A program made the position numbers and the translations under genes. Below are positions 25,730 to 34,355 of a stretch of DNA of 64,000 bases, in pieces. Source of the DNA: CANQBR01 sp964641395 (lineage in GTDB: Bacteria; Bacillota; Negativicutes; Acidaminococcales; Acidaminococcaceae); assembly GCA_964641395.1 (NCBI GenBank), contig CAZXKQ010000007.1, positions 8,848 through 72,847 on the forward strand, given 5' to 3'. The stretch's first letter is position 1. Every line of letters begins with the position of its first letter. Below the pieces are notes generated by a model. It saw nothing but the letters and a program-made list of their open reading frames with translations, ran no database searches and was not told where the DNA came from.

Positions 25730-26416
25730 TTACTTTAAATATTCCAGCGTGTCCGCTTTGGACAGCAGTTGGACGTCTTCCATGCTCTTCCCTAACACCG
25801 TGCTGGTGTCCATGAAGAGCTCGACCAGCTTCACCCCGTAACCATTGGGCAGGTCCACCTCAAAGTCCAGACTCACTCCTAAGGAGGAGTGGCGGGCCTT
25901 GCTGTACAGCTCTTGCAAGCCTTCCAGGGGGGCGGACTGCACCAAGATGTCCAGGTCGGAAGCATCGTCAGTATAGGGCAGGCCGGTGGCCAGCTCCAAG
26001 GCGGCGGAGCCTAGGATGCCCACTTGCAAGCCTAGATCCACAGCTAGCTCAAAGACATTGGCGGCGGCCTCCAGGCAGTGGTTGCGGGGGGTCCAGTCCT
26101 CCTGGCCGTAGACCCGGCCCTGGAGCAGCTCGTAGGGGGTCACTACGGCCTCGATGGCTGCTTCCTGGGCGTAGGCCGGCAGCCGCAGCCGCTGCTCCTC
26201 GACCCGTCCGTAGTGGACGAAGCCCAGGGGGACGGCCTGGGGCCGTTCCGGGGCCCGGCGCATAATGCCCGGTATGTCGGTGGGGCTCAGCAGCACCTCC
26301 CGCACCATGGCCAGGAAGGCCCCGCTGTAATGGGGGGCTGCCTCCTGGTAGATGGCCCGGCGGCCTGCCTCTGTCACATAGGCTAGGTTGTGTCTCTTTA
26401 GCTTCGCTTTGTCCAT
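25730..26416 (-). CDS. madG: Phosphoribosyl-dephospho-CoA transferase (malonate decarboxylase holo-ACP synthase)
   Basis: 228 residues. The nucleotidyltransferase signature GSAALELATGLPYTDDASDLDIL, near residue 137, is that of MdcG/MadG, and the N-terminal HNLAYVTEAGR matches family starts. It moves the triphosphoribosyl-dephospho-CoA group made by MdcB onto a serine of MadE. Starts inside madH (19-nt overlap), so the two are probably translationally coupled. Confidence 0.9.
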   Translation of the reverse strand: MDKAKLKRHNLAYVTEAGRRAIYQEAAPHYSGAFLAMVREVLLSPTDIPGIMRRAPERPQAVPLGFVHYGRVEEQRLRLPAYAQEAAIEAVVTPYELLQGRVYGQEDWTPRNHCLEAAANVFELAVDLGLQVGILGSAALELATGLPYTDDASDLDILVQSAPLEGLQELYSKARHSSLGVSLDFEVDLPNGYGVKLVELFMDTSTVLGKSMEDVQLLSKADTLEYLK

Positions 26417-27498
26417 ACTGGGTCCGCCTTGCTGTTTTGTTGGTAATCCAGTTGGGCCTGCACCAAGTCGTCGAAGAACTTGGTCTTAGAAGGCTGGTCT
26501 AGCACATAGCCTGGCTGCTCCCGGCCGCTGGCTATGTAGTCGGGCCGCAGTTCCAGGATGGTCCGGGGAGCCTTCAATACTACGTCAGGGGCTATCTTCA
26601 CCACCCTGCCCTTGATCCGCAGGATGGTGCGGGCTACCCGGCCCAGGGTGGTCTGGGAGGCCAGCTTGCTGGCCTTCACGATCACCTCGAACTCCGGATA
26701 GGTCCGCTCCCTTCGGTAGGTGATGATGGAGCCGGAGCGGTTGCAGACATGGCCGCTGCTGCTGACGGGGAAGCTGTCCCCCATAGGCAGGCCGCCTACC
26801 ACCAGCTCGTAGAGCCCCTTGTTCCCCGGCAGGGGCAGCAGCTCCACGTCCTCCCGCAGAGGCACCCCGTCCAGGGCCAGCCAGCCGAACTCCTGGCAGC
26901 CGTACAGGTCGTGGACCTCTGCCTGCAGCACCTTCTGGGCGATGGGCAGCAGCTCTAGGTCCAGGGGAGTGCCGGCAGTGAGGAGGATGAGGCCCTGGGG
27001 CAGCTCGCCGGCCACCCCCATGTGCACCGCGTCCTCCAGGGCCGCCCGCAGGAAGGAGCTCTCCCCTACCACCACCCGGGGCTGCTGTTCGTAGAGGGCG
27101 GCCAAGAAGGCGTCCCGGCTGGAGCGGATCAAGAAGGACCACTCCAAGCCGTAGGCCCGCAGGGCCTCCCCGGCGAAAACGTTCACCAAGGGGGGGTAGG
27201 TCACCACCAGCCTGTCCCCCGGCCTCACCCCAGCCCGCCGCAGGGCCTCCTGGGAGGCTGCCAGCCGGGCCGGCAGCTCCGCATGGGTGATGCCTACGAT
27301 GTTCTGGAAGGCCGAGGAACCGGTAGTGAAGGTGAGATAGCTTAGGTTGAGGGGGGTATGGACTTCCTCAATAACGTGAGCCGCCGTAGGGCCGGCTATG
27401 CCCTTGTCCGCCAAGGAGCGGCGGGGCATTTCCCCCATGGTGGGGGCAGAGCCGAAGTCTTTGACTAATGCGCTTATTTCTTGCAGGATGCTGGCCAT
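26398..27498 (-). CDS. madH: Acetate:ACP-SH ligase (MadH-like adenylating enzyme)
   Basis: 366 residues. An ATP-dependent acyl ligase pattern is visible in LTFTTGSSAFQNIVGITHAE near 55 (adenylation P-loop-like), DRLVVTYPPLVNVFAG near 100, LYGCQEFGWLALDG near 200 and VARTILRIKGRVVK near 285. In Malonomonas rubra the corresponding MadH reacetylates the deacetylated ACP with acetate and ATP to start the cycle. It is shorter than acetyl-CoA synthetases and closer in size to PaaK- or LuxE-like ligases. The name rests on motif and context. Confidence 0.72.
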   Translation of the reverse strand: MASILQEISALVKDFGSAPTMGEMPRRSLADKGIAGPTAAHVIEEVHTPLNLSYLTFTTGSSAFQNIVGITHAELPARLAASQEALRRAGVRPGDRLVVTYPPLVNVFAGEALRAYGLEWSFLIRSSRDAFLAALYEQQPRVVVGESSFLRAALEDAVHMGVAGELPQGLILLTAGTPLDLELLPIAQKVLQAEVHDLYGCQEFGWLALDGVPLREDVELLPLPGNKGLYELVVGGLPMGDSFPVSSSGHVCNRSGSIITYRRERTYPEFEVIVKASKLASQTTLGRVARTILRIKGRVVKIAPDVVLKAPRTILELRPDYIASGREQPGYVLDQPSKTKFFDDLVQAQLDYQQNSKADPVWTKRS

Positions 27499-27522
27499 AC
27501 TACCCCTGTTTCCTCCTTAAGC

Positions 27523-28413
27523 TTAAGCGTTGAGATACTTGTCAGCCACAGCGGCGAACTCTTCGTTCATCTTGGCGATGGCCTTCAGCCGCTGTACCCG
27601 GCCGCCCCGCTGGTCGCCTAAGAGGCCGCGGCCCCAGGGGCCTAGCTTCTCGTACTCGCCGGCGGCCTTCAGGGCTGCCACCTCTTTCACATGCTTGGCG
27701 ATGACCGGCCGCATGTCTTCTACCTTCTCCACGATCTCCTGCACGCCGCCTAGGTTGTAGAAGAAGTCTACGCCGGGGGCGAAGACCGGGTTAACCTTGG
27801 ACAGCTCTTCCAGGCGCTCGATGTCCATCTTGGTGATACGGGAGATGGAGGTGATAGGCATTACGTGGATCATGGTGCCGAAGTCCTTGGAGAGGGCCAG
27901 GATGTGGTCGGCCTGGAGGCCGTGGCACAGGAAGGCGCCGGAGATGGCACGGCCGATAACCATGGCGATAACCGGATGGCCGGCCTTGCGGGCTTCAGCC
28001 AGGGCCAGCTGGTAGCCGCCGGTGGACTTGTTCATGCCGGCGATCTCTTCCATCTTGCCAGGGCCGTTGCCTGGGGTGTCGACGATGAGGATCAGGGGCC
28101 GTTTCTCTGCCAGGGGCTTGTCAGCATCGGCTTCCATGCTGCGATAAACAGCGGTAGCCATCTTGTAGCCCTCTTCCAGGCCGATTACGCCGCCGAAAAC
28201 TACTGGGAAGCGCTCGTTGAAGGCGTACGCGTCGTTGGCGATAACGGTGCAGGTGGTGCCCTCTAACTTAGCGGTACCTACTACGCTGCCAGGACCGTAC
28301 TCAGGATCGAAGTCTGCATCGCCTACTTTGTTCTCTACGAAAGTGCCCTCGTCCACAATCATCTCGATTGCGTCACGACCGCGGCCTATCATAGTGTTGT
28401 CCATTTCATCCAT
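27523..28413 (-). CDS. madD: Malonyl-ACP:biotin carboxyltransferase subunit MadD
   Basis: 296 residues of the carboxyltransferase crotonase fold. Visible blocks are FPVVFGGVIGLEEGYKMATAVYRS near 70, LILIVDTPGNGPGKMEEIAGMN near 107 and AMVIGRAISGAFLCHGL near 150. With MadC it moves CO2 from malonyl-S-ACP to the biotin carrier. 18 nt downstream of madC. Confidence 0.9.
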   Translation of the reverse strand: MDEMDNTMIGRGRDAIEMIVDEGTFVENKVGDADFDPEYGPGSVVGTAKLEGTTCTVIANDAYAFNERFPVVFGGVIGLEEGYKMATAVYRSMEADADKPLAEKRPLILIVDTPGNGPGKMEEIAGMNKSTGGYQLALAEARKAGHPVIAMVIGRAISGAFLCHGLQADHILALSKDFGTMIHVMPITSISRITKMDIERLEELSKVNPVFAPGVDFFYNLGGVQEIVEKVEDMRPVIAKHVKEVAALKAAGEYEKLGPWGRGLLGDQRGGRVQRLKAIAKMNEEFAAVADKYLNA

Positions 28414-28431
28414 CTTCGTTACCTCCTCGCT

Positions 28432-29391
28432 TTAGGGGCGTACCCTGCGTTTAACGACTTTCAGGAATTCCTCGGTAGTCAGTTCGGGGAGTTCAGCCGG
28501 GTTCTCGTTGCCGTAGTACTTCCACAGGTCCATGGAATCCTTGGGCTGCATATCGCCTACCAGCTTAACCAGGCCTTGCTGCTCCTGCACTAGCTTCAGG
28601 GAGCCGATGCGGCGCATAGCTTCGATCTCTTCCATGCTCTTGCCGGCTACGTCGGCCAGGGCGGCGTGGAAGGCGCCGATCTGATCCTCTACCAGGTAGT
28701 TGCAGTCGCCGATGATGTATTTGTGCTTGGCGCCGGTGGTGCGGTATACCAGGGCCTTGTTGGAAGCGTCGAACTCTTCCTTGCCCATCTCCTGCTCGAT
28801 AACCTCAGGACCGGTGAGGCCGATACGGCCCTCCTCGTTCATGATGATTACGTCAGTGGCGGCGGCTACGAAGCCCATGCCGCCGAAGCAGCCCACCTTG
28901 GAGCCTACTACGGACACTACAGGGAGTTTCTTGCGGCAGTCTTGGAAGGCGTCCATAACCTCTGCATGGGCCAGCAGGCCGGCATTGGCCTCGTGGAGGC
29001 GTACGCCGCCGGTCTCGAAGGAGATGACCACCATGGGACGGCGCTCTGCGTAATCCTCGGGATGGGCGGCCTTGATCTCCTCAGCAGCCTTCAGGGCCAG
29101 GCGGATGGAGCCTACCATCTTGGCGCCGTTCACCTCGCCGATGGCGCCGCCGATGAACTTGCCTTCCATGGAGATTACGAAGACAGGGTGCTTGCCGATG
29201 AGGCCGACGCCGGTAACGGTGCCGTCATCGAACTCTACAGCGGTGCCCAGTACTGGCAGATGGGGGCTCATGAAGCGGTCTAGGGGCCCTAACAGTTCGG
29301 TAAAGCTACCCTTATCCACCATGCCGATGGCCCGTTCCCGAGCATTGGCATCAAAGAAACTGCTGGTCTCTAACTCATTCCAGGATTTCAT
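28432..29391 (-). CDS. madC: Malonyl-ACP:biotin carboxyltransferase subunit MadC
   Basis: 319 residues of the acetyl-CoA carboxylase beta / MdcD type (FFDANARERAIGMVDKGSF, FIGGAIGEVNGAKMVGSIRLAL near 78, SFETGGVRLHEANAGLLAHAEVM near 125, GCFGGMGFVAAATDVIIMNE near 165). No zinc finger precedes it, unlike AccD. The stop of madE is 2 nt upstream of its start. Confidence 0.92.
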   Translation of the reverse strand: MKSWNELETSSFFDANARERAIGMVDKGSFTELLGPLDRFMSPHLPVLGTAVEFDDGTVTGVGLIGKHPVFVISMEGKFIGGAIGEVNGAKMVGSIRLALKAAEEIKAAHPEDYAERRPMVVISFETGGVRLHEANAGLLAHAEVMDAFQDCRKKLPVVSVVGSKVGCFGGMGFVAAATDVIIMNEEGRIGLTGPEVIEQEMGKEEFDASNKALVYRTTGAKHKYIIGDCNYLVEDQIGAFHAALADVAGKSMEEIEAMRRIGSLKLVQEQQGLVKLVGDMQPKDSMDLWKYYGNENPAELPELTTEEFLKVVKRRVRP

Positions 29392-29393
29392 TC

Positions 29394-29720
29394 TTACTCA
29401 GCCTCCTCTTGTTGTGCTTCTGCCAGGGCCTGACGCAAGCGCATGTACACTACGATGGGGGTGGCGTTGTCATCGTTGATCTCGATGCTGATGTTGCCTA
29501 CGCCGGTATCGTTGACGAATTTGGCCAGCATCCGCTCCCAAACTTGGTCGAAGCCTTTAACGGGGGTGATGACCTTGGCCTTCACGTCGCCGCCGAGGTC
29601 CTTCTTCTCCATCAATACTTCCAGGTCGCCGCTGCCGGTCACCCCTAGGTGGGACCAAGCCTTGGCAATGCCTTGGGTAGCTTCGGATTTGAAAGAAAAT
29701 TCTAAAGTTTGTAATGCCAC
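29394..29720 (-). CDS. madE: Malonate decarboxylase acyl carrier protein
   Basis: 108 residues. The LGVTGSGDLEVLMEKKDLGG segment near residue 26 is the MdcC/MadE modification site, with Ser31 expected to bear phosphoribosyl-dephospho-CoA. The thiol carries acetyl, then malonyl, during turnover. Compact operon position between madA and madC. Confidence 0.93.
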   Translation of the reverse strand: MALQTLEFSFKSEATQGIAKAWSHLGVTGSGDLEVLMEKKDLGGDVKAKVITPVKGFDQVWERMLAKFVNDTGVGNISIEINDDNATPIVVYMRLRQALAEAQQEEAE

Positions 29721-29735
29721 TTTACTCTCCTCCTC

Positions 29736-31409
29736 TTACCAGTTCCTGAATTTAGCAGGCGGATTGTAAAGACCGCCAGACCATTCTACCAAGTCATGAA
29801 CGTTCTTGGCTGCCAGCATGGACCGAGTGGCCTTGGTGATGTCGATGCCCAGGTCGGCCGGAGTCTTGATGATGCCGGCTTCCCGCAGGCGTTTGGTCTC
29901 CTTGGGATCGGCCTTCAGGCCTACTTCGGTGAAGCCTGCGATGCCCCGGATGGCGGCGGTGCGCTCGTCCATGGTGCGGCACTTGTGCAGGTAGGCAATG
30001 CCTTCCTCGGTGATGACGTGGGTCAGGTCGTCGCCGTAGATCATAACCGGCTCAATGGCCAGGTTGGCGTTCTTAGCCAGCTTGAAGGCGTCCAGCTCCT
30101 CTACGAAGCCAGGGGCCAGCTTCTCCCGGAAGGTCTCGGCCAGCTGTACTACCAGCCGTTTGCCCCGGTGTACAGGGCCCCACATCTGCTCCTTGATGCC
30201 GTACTCTTCGCCGCATTTCAGCCAGGCGTAGGAGGAATGACGACGGCCCTTAGGATCGCAGCCCATGTTGGGGGCGCCGCCGAAGCCTGCTACCCGGTTG
30301 GCGGTAGCGGTGGAGGAGTTGCCGTAGGGGTCGATCTGCAGGGTGCCGCCGATGAACATATCGATGGCATAGTGGCCTGCAGTCTGGGAGAAGGCCCGGT
30401 TGGAACGCATGGAGCCGTCAGGCCCTACGAAGAAGATGTCGCTGCGGGCGGCTACATAGTCTTCCATGCCCAGCTCGCCGCCGAAGCAGTGAACCGACTC
30501 TACCCAGCCGGTCTCGATGGCGGGGATGAGGGAGGGATGGGGGTTGAGGATGAAGTTCTTGCAGATCTTCCCCTTCAGGCCCAGCTGCTCGCCGTAGGTG
30601 GGCAGCAGCAGCTCGATGGCGGCGGTATCGAAGCCGATGCCGTGGTTCATGGACTCTACCTGGTACTCCCCGTAGATGCCCTTGATGGCCATCATGCCCT
30701 TCAGTACCTGGGCGTCGGTGATGAGGGCCGGGTCGCGGGTGAAGAGGGGCTCGATATAGAAGGGTTTGGGAGACTGGATGACAAAGTCTACCCAGTCGGC
30801 AGGAATGTCCACCCGGGGCAGCTTGTCCACGATCTGGTTAACCTGCACTACTACGATGCCTTGGCGGAACTTGGTGGCTTCCACGATGGCAGGAGTATCC
30901 TCAGTGCTGAAGCCGGTGAAGAGGTTGCCGTCCCGGTCGGCCATGGTGGCGGCTACCAGGGCTACCTTAGGAGTCAGATCCAGGAAGTAACGGCCATACA
31001 GCTCTAGGTAGGTGTGGATGGCGCCTAGCTCTAGCTTGCCAGACTGGAGGAACTCGGCGATGCGGCCGGCCTGGGGGCCGGAGAAGGACATGTCCAGCTT
31101 CTTGGCGATGCCTTTTTCGAACACGTCCAGGTGCTCAGGCAGGGTCAGTACCGACTGAACCATGTGCAGATCATGCACCTTGCCCGGATCAACCTGGCAC
31201 AGGCACTTGGCCAGGAAGTCGGCCTGCTTCTGGTTGTTGCCCTCGATGTTGACCTTGTCAAAAGGCTTGATCACGGTCTCCAGCAAGGCGACTGCGTCCT
31301 TGGCATCCACGATCTTGCCTTCCTTAACCAGCGGAGCTGCTGCGCTAAGGCGGGCCAGGGTGTCTTTCTTGCGAGTATCCCACTCACGAGTGACTTTTTG
31401 AAACTCCAT
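29736..31409 (-). CDS. madA: Acetyl-S-ACP:malonate ACP transferase
   Basis: 557 residues, matching MdcA/MadA size. Blocks include KEGKIVDAKDAVALLETVIKP near 33, GNNQKQADFLAKCL, AAIELLLPTYGEQLGLKGK, TLQIDPYGNSSTATANRVAG near 357, GFGGAPNMGCDPKGRRHSSYA and EEGIAYLHKCRTMDERTAAIRGIAGF near 475. It swaps acetate for malonate on the ACP. The gene has AAAGGAGAGA upstream and is separated from the HutP-like gene by an attenuator. Confidence 0.94.
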   Translation of the reverse strand: MEFQKVTREWDTRKKDTLARLSAAAPLVKEGKIVDAKDAVALLETVIKPFDKVNIEGNNQKQADFLAKCLCQVDPGKVHDLHMVQSVLTLPEHLDVFEKGIAKKLDMSFSGPQAGRIAEFLQSGKLELGAIHTYLELYGRYFLDLTPKVALVAATMADRDGNLFTGFSTEDTPAIVEATKFRQGIVVVQVNQIVDKLPRVDIPADWVDFVIQSPKPFYIEPLFTRDPALITDAQVLKGMMAIKGIYGEYQVESMNHGIGFDTAAIELLLPTYGEQLGLKGKICKNFILNPHPSLIPAIETGWVESVHCFGGELGMEDYVAARSDIFFVGPDGSMRSNRAFSQTAGHYAIDMFIGGTLQIDPYGNSSTATANRVAGFGGAPNMGCDPKGRRHSSYAWLKCGEEYGIKEQMWGPVHRGKRLVVQLAETFREKLAPGFVEELDAFKLAKNANLAIEPVMIYGDDLTHVITEEGIAYLHKCRTMDERTAAIRGIAGFTEVGLKADPKETKRLREAGIIKTPADLGIDITKATRSMLAAKNVHDLVEWSGGLYNPPAKFRNW

Positions 31410-31456
31410 TACGGTCTCTCCTTTCTGAACTATAAAAACTCCTTAATCTAAGAACC

Positions 31457-31507
31457 GCAAAAAAGCAAAAGAGAGACCTAGGCGGGTGGTGCCGCTTATT
31501 CTCTCTC
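31457..31507 (-). terminator. Intrinsic terminator (attenuator) between hutP-like gene and madA
   Basis: On the minus strand GAGAGA...TCTCTC encloses GCGG/CCGC and is followed by TTTTGCTTTTTT. AACCGCAA (about 31540-31547) and TTGCGGTT (31453-31460) flank the hairpin and can pair across it, an alternative fold that would remove U-tract bases. NAG triplets, the HutP recognition unit, are frequent in this stretch (AAG, GAG, CAG, TAG). Confidence 0.78.
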
Positions 31508-31547
31508 ATATGCCACTATGAAGTTGTGGAATAGCTGCCTCTTGCGG

Positions 31548-31994
31548 TTAGATGTGCATAATACCCAGTCCCGCCCGCTCATGATTAGTCATGTAGTGGA
31601 GGGCGGATAGGCCGAACATGGCCACTGCCAGCCAGTGCTCGTCCCTGGCGATGACCACCTTCATGGCCAGGCTGCTGGTACGGCTGACGCTGATCAGTAT
31701 GCCCTTCTTGGCCTCTTCGGTGGCGTGGACCAGGGCGTGGATCTCGTTGCTCTGCTTGGCGATGATGCCGCCGTTGAGGCCGGCGCCTACCACCGCCTTG
31801 ATGACCTTTTCATCGAACTCGTTAAAGCTGTTCCTGGCACCGACTTCGGTAACCACCACCCTGTAACCCAGCCGCACAGCCGCATCCTTCAGCCGCTGCT
31901 CGTCCAGCAGGGTCTTGCTCAAGGCGATGAGCATAGCTGCAGAGCCTACGCCTCTGATACTATTGGTGATAAAATCTGAGGTACTGGTACTCAT
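31548..31994 (-). CDS. HutP-family RNA-binding antiterminator
   Basis: 148 residues when started at ATG 31994 (GGGGAGGAG upstream), the same size as Bacillus HutP. The second half aligns by eye: NEIHALVHATEEAKKGI (HutP ESHALYHATMEALHGV) and HWLAVAMFGLSALHYMTNHE...GLGIMHI (HutP DWIAVSLYG...LEHE...GVGINHI). His86, His90 and His138 correspond to the metal-coordinating His73, His77 and His138 of HutP, which binds Mg2+ plus L-histidine and then NAG triplets in hut mRNA to prevent termination. Here no hut genes are present; the gene is inside the malonate operon, directly upstream of an intrinsic terminator and madA. I infer that it regulates mad transcription by antitermination. Its ligand (histidine, malonate or other) is unknown. 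Confidence 0.85.
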   Translation of the reverse strand: MSTSTSDFITNSIRGVGSAAMLIALSKTLLDEQRLKDAAVRLGYRVVVTEVGARNSFNEFDEKVIKAVVGAGLNGGIIAKQSNEIHALVHATEEAKKGILISVSRTSSLAMKVVIARDEHWLAVAMFGLSALHYMTNHERAGLGIMHI

Positions 31995-32089
31995 AGTAGC
32001 ATGCTCCTCCCCGCCGTCAGGCGGCTGAATGTGAGGGCGGCGCTTGCTCAGAAGCCGGCCAGGCTCTAGGCCGGGCTGGCGCTTCTCAG

Positions 32090-32845
32090 TCAACGCAGCT
32101 TGATTTCGCCAAAGTTGAAGGTGCGCACAGGGCCTCCCTCCTCCTGGATCAGGATGGCCCCGGCAGGGTCGATGTCCAGGGCCCTGCCCCGGCACAGCTC
32201 CTCCTCATCATCCCAGACCCGGACGCTGCTCCCCAGGGTGCAGTTGAGCTGCCGCCACCGCTCCAGCATGGGGGCCGCTCCCTGGGCCAGCCACTCCTCA
32301 TAGAGGGGGGCGAAGCGCTGCAGGATGGCCTCCAGCACCTGCCGGGGAGCCAGCTTGATGCCGGTCTCCAGCAGCAGCGAGGTGGCGATGGCAGCCAGGT
32401 CCGAGGGAAGGTCCTGGGCTGCGAGGGCTACATTGACGCCGATGCCGATTACCACGTAGTCTATGCCCGTCTCGTCCAAGGCCAGCTCAGAGAGGATGCC
32501 GCACAGCTTCCGCCCCTGCCAGAGGAGGTCGTTGGGCCACTTGATCCGCACCTGGTCCGTGCCGTAGAGGCTGTTGAGGGCCTCTGCTACCGCAACGCCG
32601 GCCAGCAGGGTGAGCTGGGCGGCGCAGTCCGGATTGATAGCAGGGCGCAGGATCAGGGAGAAGTAGAGGCCGCCCTGGGGGGAGAAGAAGCTTCTGGCCA
32701 ACCGCCCCTTGCCGCCGCTCTGCCGGGCAGCGACTATGACGGTGCCGTCGGCCGCCCCCTGGGAGGCGGCAGCCGCGGCAGTGCTATTAGTGGATGCTAG
32801 CAGGTCATAAAAGCGTAGTTGGAAATCCATGGCTCCACATGCCAA
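32090..32845 (-). CDS. birA: Biotin-[carboxyl carrier] protein ligase without HTH domain
   Basis: 251 residues. The BPL catalytic core is clear: STNSTAAAAASQGAADGT at the N-terminus, the GKGRLARSFFSPQGGLYFSLIL biotin/AMP loop near 68, and RIKWPNDLLWQGRKLCGIL near 118. The C-terminal SH3-like cap is present. The N-terminal DNA-binding domain of bifunctional BirA is absent, so it cannot be a biotin repressor. Its place in the operon suggests it is dedicated to biotinylating the two MadF carriers. Translation may start at MACG or the inner MDFQ. Confidence 0.92.
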   Translation of the reverse strand: MACGAMDFQLRFYDLLASTNSTAAAAASQGAADGTVIVAARQSGGKGRLARSFFSPQGGLYFSLILRPAINPDCAAQLTLLAGVAVAEALNSLYGTDQVRIKWPNDLLWQGRKLCGILSELALDETGIDYVVIGIGVNVALAAQDLPSDLAAIATSLLLETGIKLAPRQVLEAILQRFAPLYEEWLAQGAAPMLERWRQLNCTLGSSVRVWDDEEELCRGRALDIDPAGAILIQEEGGPVRTFNFGEIKLR

Positions 32846-32886
32846 GGCCGCAGCCTAGGCTGCGGCAGAAAAACTGGGTACTGCCC

Positions 32887-34101
32887 CTATACTTTAACCA
32901 TGCCGATGGTAGCGATGAAGACGCCGCAGGCGATGGCGGATACGATGACGCCGGCGATGTTAGCGCCCATGGCTACAGGCATTACTACGGCGAACATGTC
33001 TACATCCTCAGCAGCGTGCTGGGCGATCTTGGCGGTAGTAGGTACGCAGGATACGCCGGAAACGCCGACTACAGGGTTGAATTCGCCCTTCTTGAACCAG
33101 TACACTACCCAGCCGCCCAAGATGCCTACGGCACCGGATACGGTCAAGGCCAGGACGCCGAGGACGATTAGAGGAGCTACCTTAGGATTCAACAGGGTGG
33201 AGGCTTCGCAGAGGGTGCCCAGCAGGAGGCCCAGCATCAAGGTGCCGCTGTAGAGGAGGGCGCCTTCCAGCAGGTCCTGGTAGGGAACGATCTCGGCTTC
33301 TTTAATAGCCAAACCTAAGAAGAAGCTCATGATAAGGGGAGCAGCCATGGGCAGCAGCAGGCAGAGCAGGCCGCAGCAAACCAGGATGAAGATGAACTTC
33401 TTAGCTTTGGGCACTTCAGGAGCGTCGAAGAGGATGTCCTTGCCGCGATACTTCTCCGGTACCAGGGCCTTTAACAGCCAGGGATAGCCGGCGTAGGTAA
33501 GGGACAGGTAGAGGTAGGCGATGACGCTGATAGGCACGAAGAGGTGGGGTGCCAGCATCAAGGAGGTAAACAGAACCATGGGGCCGTCAGCGCCGCCGAT
33601 GGAGGCTACGGCTGCTGCTTCATGGGGGGTCAGGCCTAGGTGAACGCCCAGCACCAGGGTAGCGAAGGTGCCGCACTCGGCGAAGATGGCGATGATGATA
33701 CTAGTCCAAGGATTGGCCAGGATGAAGCCGATCTCGCACATAGCGCCTACGCCTAGGAAGACCATGCAGGCTACCAGGGAGTTAGAGAAGGTCAGGTTGT
33801 AGATGGGCTGCAAGAAGTTGACTTGCATAATGTCCACTAGTTCCTTAGGATCGCTGATCAGAGGATCCAGGAACAGGGTGCCTAGCTTGCCCCCCTCTAA
33901 GAAGAGGACGCCGCAGTTGATACAGATCATGCCTATGCCCATGGGCACCATGATCAAGGGCTCCAACACCCGCTTAAAGCCCAGGTAGGCCAGGACGAAG
34001 CCGAAGGCCACCAGGAAGATACGGGCGATGGCGATGGTGGGTTCTTGCACCAAGAGGGATGCAATACCAGGGAATAACTCAGCTACAAAAGATGCATCCA
34101 T
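32887..34101 (-). CDS. madB: Na+-translocating decarboxylase beta subunit (MadB/OadB family)
   Basis: 404 residues, very hydrophobic (about nine or more membrane segments). OadB-family blocks are present: PLIMVPMGIGMICINCG near 50, the ion-site motif GVGAMCEIGFILANPW near 132, AAAVASIGGADGPMVLFTSLMLAPHLF near 180, and GVSGVSCVPTTAKIAQ plus ANIAGVIVSAIACGVF near the C-terminus. It decarboxylates carboxybiotin on MadF and pumps Na+ outward. Its ATG overlaps the stop of the small OadG-like gene (TAATG). Confidence 0.92.
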   Translation of the reverse strand: MDASFVAELFPGIASLLVQEPTIAIARIFLVAFGFVLAYLGFKRVLEPLIMVPMGIGMICINCGVLFLEGGKLGTLFLDPLISDPKELVDIMQVNFLQPIYNLTFSNSLVACMVFLGVGAMCEIGFILANPWTSIIIAIFAECGTFATLVLGVHLGLTPHEAAAVASIGGADGPMVLFTSLMLAPHLFVPISVIAYLYLSLTYAGYPWLLKALVPEKYRGKDILFDAPEVPKAKKFIFILVCCGLLCLLLPMAAPLIMSFFLGLAIKEAEIVPYQDLLEGALLYSGTLMLGLLLGTLCEASTLLNPKVAPLIVLGVLALTVSGAVGILGGWVVYWFKKGEFNPVVGVSGVSCVPTTAKIAQHAAEDVDMFAVVMPVAMGANIAGVIVSAIACGVFIATIGMVKV

Positions 34102-34232
34102 TATTGCTCGCCTCCTTCACTACTCTTAGAGCCGCCCATGAGCTTGTTCAACAAGACGACGATGGCGATCATGAAGAGGGCGATCGCCGCTGTGAACGCG
34201 TAAGAGAATAGTGCGTAAATCTCAACGCTCAT
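34101..34232 (-). CDS. Small OadG-like membrane protein
   Basis: 43 residues (starts MSVEIYALFSYAFTAAIALF, one membrane helix at about 6-30, then a Lys/Gly/Ser/Glu-rich tail). ATG follows GGAGTAATTTGTG and its TAA overlaps the madB ATG, giving translational coupling. By position and architecture it resembles the small gamma/OadG anchor subunits of Na+ pump decarboxylases, which assemble with the beta subunit. Sequence alone is too short for certainty. Confidence 0.72.
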   Translation of the reverse strand: MSVEIYALFSYAFTAAIALFMIAIVVLLNKLMGGSKSSEGGEQ

Positions 34233-34314
34233 CACAAATTACTCCTTTCGACACTGAAGATTTACTGGAAAAGACCTGTATATTATTGCCGCCCCAGGTT
34301 TCCGGACACCAGGG

Positions 34315-34355
34315 GAAACAAAAATACCCTCTTCCGCACTGTACGGAAAAGGGTA
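34315..34355 (-). terminator. Second leader terminator, just upstream of the oadG-like gene
   Basis: 12-bp stem on the minus strand (TACCCTTTTCCG pairing with CGGAAGAGGGTA, loop 7 nt) followed by TTTTTGTTT. It lies about 85 nt before the oadG-like ATG with no gene before it in the same transcript, so it acts as an attenuator. Confidence 0.85.

Noticed and set aside
29796..31007. 403-codon open frame antisense to madA
   Set aside because: Shadow frame of a GC-rich gene; no ribosome site, low-complexity composition, and the opposite frame is a full, recognised MadA. The same applies to long antisense frames over groEL, metG and others.
31480..31497. Plus-strand GGGTGGTGCCGC resembling a T-box motif
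   Set aside because: It is followed on the plus strand by antisense of the hutP-like gene and no plus-strand gene for 19 kb; the same bases form the stem of the minus-strand terminator.
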